This document shows positions 52,702-58,621 of a stretch of 58,621 nucleotides of DNA, in pieces. How positions within the stretch are numbered: position 1 is the stretch's first letter; every line of letters begins with the position of its first letter. The notes beneath the pieces were generated by a model. The model did no database searches, was not told the origin of the DNA, and worked only from the letters and a program-made list of their open reading frames with translations. A program made the translations under genes and the position numbers. Source of the DNA: Azospirillum sp. B506 (lineage in GTDB: Bacteria > Pseudomonadota > Alphaproteobacteria > Azospirillales > Azospirillaceae); assembly GCF_000333595.1 (NCBI RefSeq), contig NZ_BADK01000748.1, positions 1 to 58,621 of the forward strand, in the 5' to 3' direction.

Positions 52702-54030
52702 ATGGATCAGCAGAAGTTCCGGCAGGTGATCGGCGCCATCGCCGTGGCCTGCGCAATCGACCCCGCCGCCCTCGACCGCGAGCTTTGCGCCATCGAGGCC
52801 GCCGGCGACCGCCAGCGTCTCTACGACATCCTGGCGCTGCTGGTTTCCCGGATCGGCGACGGGGCGGAGAAGGGGCGGCTCGCCGACGCGCTGATCGAAT
52901 GCCGGCCCGATGACGAGGCCCTGTATCTCGCCCTGGCGCACCGGCTGGCCTATGCCGGCATGGGGGTCCTCGACCGCGATCCAGCCATCCCCCGACAGGG
53001 CATCGCCCTGCTCGGCCGGGCGCTGGAGCGGGCGGCGCCGTCCCCGCTGCGGCCGCAGATCCACGCCAACCTGTCCTTCCTGCTCAACGAGGCCGGCCGT
53101 CCCGATCTGGCGGAGGCCCATGGCCGCGCCGCCGCCGGCTGCCCGAACGCCATCTTCCATCTCTGGCTCGGCGAGGCCCTGTTCCGGCAGGGCAAATATG
53201 CAAGCGACGGGCTTTGCGTCATCGACCTGTCATCGCTGTCCTTCCGCCGGGCGGCCCAGACCCTGGCCAGGGCGGACGCCGCACCGCCTTTCGGGCCGAC
53301 CGGCCGGCAGGTGGTGCTGGTGTCGGTGGACGGTGCCTATTTCAAGCGCTACGCCGCAGCGCAGATCCTGAACCTCCACGCGCTGGGGTCGGCGGTGGCC
53401 GTCCATTACCACATCGTCAACGCCGACGCGGAGGTCGCCCGGCTGATCGAGCGGCTGCGCGGCATCGTCGGCGCCATGCCGGTCACCTTCTCGCACGAGA
53501 GCTGGGCGCTGCGGGGGGAAGCCATCGACAAGCCCTATTACGCCTCCTCCCGTTTCCTCATCGCGGCGGAGGCGATGCTGCGGCACAGGGCCGACGTGAT
53601 CGTCTGCGATGCCGACGTGCTGTTCCGCGAGAAGCCGGAGGACATCGTCCAACTGGCCGGGGCCGCCGACGTCGCCCACACCGACTATCGCGGCGAGCCG
53701 CTGTGCAGCCGCTACAACGCCTCCTTCGTCTATTTCCGCCACAGCCGCAGCGGCTATCTGACGCTGCTGATGATGGCGGACTTCCTGCGGACCAACTTCG
53801 AGCGCTGCTACATCTGGATGATCGACCAGGTCGCCCTGTTCGCCTGCGTCGAGCGCGCGGCGCAGCTGCTGGGCAGCGAGATGGCGCATGCCGCCTGGCC
53901 GGACAGCGTCCTGCCGCCGCGTGCCTCCGATGCGCTGCCGCTCGTCCTGACCGGCGCGCTCGCCGGGAAGCACGGCAACAGCCCCTACAGCGCGAAGCGG
54001 GACGAAATCCTGCGGGCCTACGGCCTGTAA
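52702..54030 (+). CDS. GT-A fold glycosyltransferase with a DxD motif
   Basis: 442 residues from the ATG at 52702; a TTG six bases upstream is the alternative. The N-terminal 165 residues are helical, TPR-like. From about 205 the chain has VVLVSVDGAYFKRYAAAQIL, HRADVIVCDADVLFREKPED with a DAD metal-binding motif, RYNASFVYFRHS and CYIWMIDQVALFACVE. This is a retaining or inverting GT-A enzyme of the nucleotide-diphospho-sugar transferase type. It does not look like the GT2 or GT7 members nearby. About 95 bases precede it after the GT4 gene. Confidence 0.75.
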   Translation: MDQQKFRQVIGAIAVACAIDPAALDRELCAIEAAGDRQRLYDILALLVSRIGDGAEKGRLADALIECRPDDEALYLALAHRLAYAGMGVLDRDPAIPRQGIALLGRALERAAPSPLRPQIHANLSFLLNEAGRPDLAEAHGRAAAGCPNAIFHLWLGEALFRQGKYASDGLCVIDLSSLSFRRAAQTLARADAAPPFGPTGRQVVLVSVDGAYFKRYAAAQILNLHALGSAVAVHYHIVNADAEVARLIERLRGIVGAMPVTFSHESWALRGEAIDKPYYASSRFLIAAEAMLRHRADVIVCDADVLFREKPEDIVQLAGAADVAHTDYRGEPLCSRYNASFVYFRHSRSGYLTLLMMADFLRTNFERCYIWMIDQVALFACVERAAQLLGSEMAHAAWPDSVLPPRASDALPLVLTGALAGKHGNSPYSAKRDEILRAYGL

Positions 54031-54148
54031 CACCAGCGGCCGGCAACGGATCCCGTGCATCGCGAATGCCGGTGCGGTAAGTAAGCGGCCGTCCTGTCCG
54101 TGCCCAAGACCGGCCCGGCCCTTGGATCGCGCCCCCGACGGAGCTTTC

Positions 54149-55387
54149 ATGCCGACCCTCGAAGAAGCCTTCCGCATCGCCGTCGAGCACCATCATGCCG
54201 GACGGCTGGCCGAAGCCGAGGCCGTCTATGACAGCATCCTCGCGGTGGTGCCCGACCAGCCGGAGGCGATGTCGAATCTCGGCTACGCCCAGCAGATGCA
54301 GGGCAAGCTGGCGGCGGCGGCGGCCACCTACCGCAAGGCTCTGGCCAGATGGCCCGACCGTCCGCAGCCCCATGCCCGGATGGGCGAGATGATGCAGTGG
54401 ACCGGCCGCTGGGGGACCGCGGTCGATTGCTATGAAGCCGCGGCGTCGCTGCTGCCGCAGGACGAGGGGCTGGCGGCCAAGCTCGACCATGCCGTGGCAC
54501 TCGCCTCGCGCCACCAGGCCCTGCGAGAGCCGCTGCGCCGCGGCGAAAGGCTGGATCTGCGCGACGTCACCTTCCTGGTGCCCTGCCGGATCGAATCCGC
54601 GGACCGCAGGCGCAACCTGCGCATCCTGGTCACCTACCTGCGGCGCTACCTGGACACCAACATCCTGATCTGCGAGGACAATCCGGAGCGTCAGGATGTG
54701 CCCGGCATCATGGCGGAGCTGGGGCTGTCCCCCGCCGACTACGGCTACATCCACCTGACCGGCAACGACAGCCCCTACACGCACAAGGCCAAGCAGATCA
54801 ACGTCATGGCGGCGGCGGCGGCCACGCCGATCCTGGTCGTCCAGGACACCGACGTGCTGGTGGAGCCGACCCAGTATGTGCTGGCCCGCCAGGCCGTGCA
54901 GGACGGCGCGGCGCTCGCCTGCCCGTTCAACGGCCTGTTCTTCGACGTCGCCGCCGATTTCGTCACCGGCGTGGAGCGGACGCTGGCGGTGGCCCAGATC
55001 GACCTGTTCGATCCGCGCAACGAGATGCTCTACAAGAACTCCTATGGCGGCTCGGTCTTCTTCGCCAGCCGGGTGTTCGACCGGCTCGGCGGCTTCAACG
55101 AGAGATTCGTCTCCTGGGGCTGGGAGGATTTCGAGATCTACCGCCGCCTGGAGCTGCTGGGCGAGCGGGTGGAACGCACGCTGGGGCCGCTGCTCCATCT
55201 CAGCCATGCGCGGTCGGCCAATTCGGTCACGGAAAACCCCTGGTACGCCCACAACACCGCCGAGTATGAGCGGGTGGTGTCGATGACCCCCGAGCGGATC
55301 CGGGCGGAGATCGCCGCCGGCGGCTTCCGCCGTCCGCTGGTCGGCGCGGGCACCGTCCCCGGCTGGGTGGAGCCGCCGGTTCCCTGA
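54149..55387 (+). CDS. TPR protein with a galactosyltransferase-like (GT7C-type) domain
   Basis: 412 residues from the ATG at 54149, with GGAG five bases upstream; an in-frame start at 54122 lacks a site. TPR units at about 5-105 (NLGYAQQMQGKLAAAAATYR). The transferase part has DVTFLVPCRIESADRRRNLR, ILVVQDTDVLVEP with the DxD motif, and FDRLGGFNERFVSWGWEDFE. GGFNERFxxWGWEDFE is the galactosyltransferase C-terminal signature, which also occurs in chondroitin-type synthases. It likely adds galactose or N-acetylgalactosamine. The substrate is inferred from the motif only. Confidence 0.85.
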   Translation: MPTLEEAFRIAVEHHHAGRLAEAEAVYDSILAVVPDQPEAMSNLGYAQQMQGKLAAAAATYRKALARWPDRPQPHARMGEMMQWTGRWGTAVDCYEAAASLLPQDEGLAAKLDHAVALASRHQALREPLRRGERLDLRDVTFLVPCRIESADRRRNLRILVTYLRRYLDTNILICEDNPERQDVPGIMAELGLSPADYGYIHLTGNDSPYTHKAKQINVMAAAAATPILVVQDTDVLVEPTQYVLARQAVQDGAALACPFNGLFFDVAADFVTGVERTLAVAQIDLFDPRNEMLYKNSYGGSVFFASRVFDRLGGFNERFVSWGWEDFEIYRRLELLGERVERTLGPLLHLSHARSANSVTENPWYAHNTAEYERVVSMTPERIRAEIAAGGFRRPLVGAGTVPGWVEPPVP

Positions 55388-55451
55388 GCCCGGTCCATGG
55401 CGCGGCGGGCATCGGGCCCGCCAGTCCCCAACTCGTGCCCGAGATGTCCGC

Positions 55452-58400
55452 ATGCCACCGCACACGCACGCTTCTTCCATCCTCCCGCAGCCGGCGGCCG
55501 ATGCTCCCCGCACGCTGTTCTGCTGCCTGGCCACGCCCGACCATTACCGCCGGCCGCTGTTCTCGGAGCGCGAGGTGTTCTGCGGCCCCGACTGCCCGAC
55601 GGTGGAGACGGGCGACGGCTTCGCCTCGCTCAACACCCCGCCCGGCGAGTTCGATCTGCCGTCCGTCGTCGCCCGCCTGCCGGCGCACCAGCGTCCGGAG
55701 CTGATCGTCGTCAAGGCCGACGCCACCCGCCGCAACTTCGCCCGCGGGCTGGACCGGCTGCCGGGCACCAAGCTTCTGCTGGTCGGCGACACCCACCATT
55801 TCGCCGGCCCGCTGCGCACGCTGCTGGCCTATGGCGCGATGGAAAGCTTCGACGCGGTGGTGCTCGACCACACCCGCCAGCATGCCCATGCTTTCCTGGA
55901 GGCGGGGTTCGACCGCGTCTATTGGATCCCGGCGGTGGATTATGCGCTGCGCCGGCGCGACATTCCCGCCGCCCCCGACTGTCCCCTCACCTTCGTCGGC
56001 CAGATCGGCGCCTTCCACCCCTGGCGGCGCCATATGCTGGACCGGCTGGTCGAGGCCGGGCTGCCGCTGACCGGGATGCGGGCGCCGCCGGAGATGGCGG
56101 CCGACATCTATGCCGGCTCGCAGGTCACGCTGAACGTCTCGCTGAACGGCGACCTCAACCTGCGCGTCTTCGAGGCGCTGGGGGCCGGCGGCTTCCTGCT
56201 GACCGACGCCCTGTCGCCCGACGCCGGGCTGGAGCGCTGCTTCACCCCCGGCCGCCATCTCGCGACCTACCGTTCGCCCGGGGAGCTGGTGGAGATGGCC
56301 CGCCATTACCTCGACCATCCCGATCAGGCGATGGCGATCCGCCGGGCGGGGCAGGCGCATCTGCTGGAGTTCCACAGCCCGCAGGTCAAGCGCGCCCAGC
56401 TGTTCGCCGCGGTGTTCGACGACCGCGTCGATCCGGCGCTGGAGGTGCGCGGGGAGCGGCGCGGGCTGTCGGCCCTGCCGGTGCAGGGGAGGGGCTTCCG
56501 CCAGCGGCTCGCCGCCTACGAGGCGCTGCAGCGGCTGCAGCTGACCGCGTCGCGGCTGACCGTCCATGCGGCCGGCGCGGACGGTTTCGCCGCCGACCTG
56601 CGCCTGATGGCCCGCGACCTGACGCGGGTGGCTTTCGCTGCGCCGGGCGCCGGGGCGGGCGCCGGGGCGGGCGATGCGGCCATTCCGGTTCCCCTGCCGC
56701 TGCCGCCATCCCCCGACCGGGTGCGGGACGATGCGGTGACGCTGCTGCCCTGGCCCGACAGGGCCGACGCCGACCGCCGGATGGCCCGGCTGCCCGGCGC
56801 CTTCGTCCTCTGCCCCACCGCCTCGGCGCGTGACCAGGACGCGGCGGCCGCCCATCTGGCCGGCTGGGGCTTCGCGCCCACCGAAGCCGGCGGCATCCTG
56901 TTCCAGTGCGCCGATGTCCTGCGCTATGCCGTGCGCTCGCTGTCCGATCCGGCTCTGGCTGCCGCATTGACGCCGGAGCTGCGGCAGGCCCGTCTCGCGG
57001 CGCTGGAGCCGATGCTGCGGACAGTCGACCAGCTGACCGGCGTCGCCCGGCTGGCCGCCCGCTGCGGCGAGACCGCCCTGGCGGAGCGCTTCCTGCTGAG
57101 TGCCGTCGGGCTGGACCGCCAGCAGCCGGACGCGCTCGCCGGGCTGGCCCGCCTGTGCGCGGCGTCGGGACGCGCGGCGGAGGCTTTCGTCTATCTCGGC
57201 GAGGCCCGGCGTGCCGCCCGTCTTGCCGGACGCGCGGACCCGGCCCCGGATTTGGACGCCGACGCCGACGCCGTCTCCGCCGACGCCCTTGCCGCCACCG
57301 GCGGCAGTCCGGGGCTGGAGCGCTACCGCAGCCTGTTCCGGCAGGCGTCCGCCCCGTCGACCGGGCGTCCGCTCCGCATCCTGGTGGTCACCAACCTGTT
57401 CCCGCCCCAGGAGTTCGGCGGCTATGGCCGCAAGCTGTGGGAATTCTCGGCCGAGCTGATCCGCCGCGGCCATGCTGTGACAGTGCTGACCGCCGACGTG
57501 CCCGAGCTGACCCGGCCGGGGATGGCCGGCACCGAGGACATCGAGGCGCATGTCGACCGGTCGTTGACGCTCTATGGCGCCTGGAAGGACGGCCGCGCCG
57601 TCATCCACGGCGATCCGGCCCACTGCGCCGCGCTGGTCCGCGCCAACATCCGCCGCGTGCTGGAGACCGCCCGCGACCTCCGCGCCGACGCCTGTCTGGT
57701 CGGCAACCTCGACCTGCTGGGCACCGGGTTCCTCGACCCGCTGACCCGGCAGATGGGCGTGCCGGTGCTGCACTGCCTGGGCAACCAGCATCCCGGCTAC
57801 CCGCCGGAGTCAGCCCCCCGCTCCCCCCTCTACCGCGCCGGACCGGCCAGCGGCTGGGTGGCGGAGCGGCTGGCCGCCGGCGGCTACGGCCTGTCCGTCA
57901 CGGTGATCCACCCCGGTGCCCGCGTCGATTACTTCCACCGCGCGGTGATGCCCGCGACCGACCGGCTGCGCATCGCCTTCGCCAGCCTGTTCGTCACCTA
58001 CAAGGGGCCGCAGACGCTGGTCAACGCCCTGGCGCTGCTGCACCTCGAGGGCGTCGACTTCGACTGCACCTTCGCCGGGGAGGCGCCCGACGCCGATCTG
58101 GCCGCCCGCTGCCGCGACTTCATCGAGCGCAACGGCATGGCCGGCAAGGTGCGCTTCACCGGATTCCTCGATCGCCGCGGCCTGTCCGACCTGTTCGCCC
58201 GCTGCAACGTGCTGGTCTTCCCCAGCGTCTTCCAGGAGCCGTTCGGCATTTCCCAGGTGGAGGCGATGGCCGCCGGCCTGACCGTGGTCGGCAGCGGCAC
58301 CGGCGGCAGCGGCGAGGTGCTGCGCGACGGCATCGACGGACTGCTGTTCAAGGCGGAGGACCACGAGGCGCTTGCCGATTGCCTGCGCCGTCTGGTCAAG

Positions 58401-58538
58401 GACCGCGCCGCCTGGCAGCGCATGGCCCTGTCCGGCCGCAACCGCGCCTGCGACTTCACCGTCGCCCGCTCCGTCGACCGCATCGAGGCGGTGTTCGGGG
58501 AGCTGATCGAAAGGAAAAGCGGCCCGCCGGGTTGCTGA
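55452..58538 (+). CDS. Double glycosyltransferase: CgeB-like N-terminus, TPR-like linker, GT4 C-terminus
   Basis: 1028 residues. The N-terminal third (about 20-320) resembles the CgeB/Glyco_trans_1_2 group: KLLLVGDTHHFAGPLRTLLA, VTLNVSLNGDLNLRVFEALG and AGGFLLTDAL. The middle (about 330-630) has an AG repeat (APGAGAGAGAGDA) and TPR-like helices (LARLCAASGRAAEAFVYLGE). The C-terminal GT4 domain from about 640 has ILVVTNLFPPQEFGGYGRKL, IAFASLFVTYKGPQTLVNAL and FQEPFGISQVEAMAAGLTVV with the E-x7-E motif. Two catalytic units in one chain suggest two successive additions. It ends the plus-strand series. Confidence 0.87.
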   Translation: MPPHTHASSILPQPAADAPRTLFCCLATPDHYRRPLFSEREVFCGPDCPTVETGDGFASLNTPPGEFDLPSVVARLPAHQRPELIVVKADATRRNFARGLDRLPGTKLLLVGDTHHFAGPLRTLLAYGAMESFDAVVLDHTRQHAHAFLEAGFDRVYWIPAVDYALRRRDIPAAPDCPLTFVGQIGAFHPWRRHMLDRLVEAGLPLTGMRAPPEMAADIYAGSQVTLNVSLNGDLNLRVFEALGAGGFLLTDALSPDAGLERCFTPGRHLATYRSPGELVEMARHYLDHPDQAMAIRRAGQAHLLEFHSPQVKRAQLFAAVFDDRVDPALEVRGERRGLSALPVQGRGFRQRLAAYEALQRLQLTASRLTVHAAGADGFAADLRLMARDLTRVAFAAPGAGAGAGAGDAAIPVPLPLPPSPDRVRDDAVTLLPWPDRADADRRMARLPGAFVLCPTASARDQDAAAAHLAGWGFAPTEAGGILFQCADVLRYAVRSLSDPALAAALTPELRQARLAALEPMLRTVDQLTGVARLAARCGETALAERFLLSAVGLDRQQPDALAGLARLCAASGRAAEAFVYLGEARRAARLAGRADPAPDLDADADAVSADALAATGGSPGLERYRSLFRQASAPSTGRPLRILVVTNLFPPQEFGGYGRKLWEFSAELIRRGHAVTVLTADVPELTRPGMAGTEDIEAHVDRSLTLYGAWKDGRAVIHGDPAHCAALVRANIRRVLETARDLRADACLVGNLDLLGTGFLDPLTRQMGVPVLHCLGNQHPGYPPESAPRSPLYRAGPASGWVAERLAAGGYGLSVTVIHPGARVDYFHRAVMPATDRLRIAFASLFVTYKGPQTLVNALALLHLEGVDFDCTFAGEAPDADLAARCRDFIERNGMAGKVRFTGFLDRRGLSDLFARCNVLVFPSVFQEPFGISQVEAMAAGLTVVGSGTGGSGEVLRDGIDGLLFKAEDHEALADCLRRLVKDRAAWQRMALSGRNRACDFTVARSVDRIEAVFGELIERKSGPPGC

Positions 58539-58621
58539 TTCCGGAAGACTTCTGGTAATGTCGGCCGAATTTTTCGGAAGAATTCTTGGATCTGGGTGGT
58601 GCCGAAGATGTCGAATGTTCT
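58539..58621 (+). other. Spacer with the possible start of another gene
   Basis: An ATG at 58609 is followed by TCGAATGTTCT, coding MSNVL before the window ends. GAAG is next to it and no good Shine-Dalgarno is seen at the usual distance. Bacterial flagellins of this group often start MSNI/MSNV, so this might be a flagellin gene, but five residues are too few to decide. Confidence 0.2.

Noticed and set aside
56640-56690. GGCGCCGGGGCGGGC repeat as a possible CRISPR or regulatory repeat
   Set aside because: It codes an in-frame Ala-Gly linker of the double transferase and is simply low-complexity coding DNA.

Overview
The window is high-GC DNA with the gene style of an alphaproteobacterium of the Azospirillum/Rhodospirillales kind. 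This is inferred from codon bias, the kdp layout, the MNIO/bufferin operon and the many TPR-glycosyltransferases; no rRNA or other marker is present to prove it. I see no rRNA, tRNA or CRISPR array.

Region 1 (1-8.2 kb, minus strand). It starts inside a high-affinity potassium ATPase operon (27-aa membrane peptide, kdpF, kdpA, kdpB, kdpC). kdpC reads as frameshifted twice. Upstream lie two small membrane ORFs, a decayed RimK-family ATP-grasp gene, a dapA paralogue and a degenerate methyltransferase. An 18-bp motif (consensus CGCRTATAAAWKCSATGG) occurs four times, always just upstream of a minus-strand transcription unit, and looks like a shared promoter or operator.

Region 2 (8.5-14 kb). A tricarballylate/citrate catabolic set (MFS carrier, tcuB, tcuA) with a divergent GntR/FCD regulator. 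It lies between two mobile-element scars: a group II intron maturase remnant and an IS1182-like transposase remnant.

Region 3 (14.4-20.5 kb). A compact minus-strand operon: peroxiredoxin-like protein, bufA (bufferin precursor), bufB (MNIO/DUF692), bufC (DUF2063), doxX and a methyl-accepting chemotaxis protein, with a divergent LysR gene. The joining of a chemoreceptor and a thiol-redox protein to a bufferin RiPP cluster is the most interesting functional arrangement seen.

Region 4 (20.5-27.9 kb). Small redox and detoxification genes with LysR regulators: SDR, AhpD-like protein, GST, a 6-oxocamphor-hydrolase-like crotonase, a second peroxiredoxin-like protein, a truncated SDR and an MFS exporter. 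Palindromic LysR-type boxes lie in the divergent spacers. An IS4-family element lacking the start of its transposase (27.88-28.70 kb) closes this region.

Region 5 (28.7-58.5 kb). A glycosylation island of about 30 kb. It opens with a strikingly AT-rich part (FkbM methyltransferase and a DUF4214-GT4-fucosyltransferase-like fusion). It continues with a GDP-mannose gene, an epimerase, large multidomain GT2/GT4 proteins, two TPR-GT41 (OGT-like) proteins, a TPR-GT9 protein, a methyltransferase and gmhA on the minus strand. A divergent plus-strand run follows: a HEPN-like protein and four glycosyltransferases. The layout suits synthesis and transfer of a complex surface or protein-linked glycan. 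A flagellin-glycosylation role is possible but not shown by this window.
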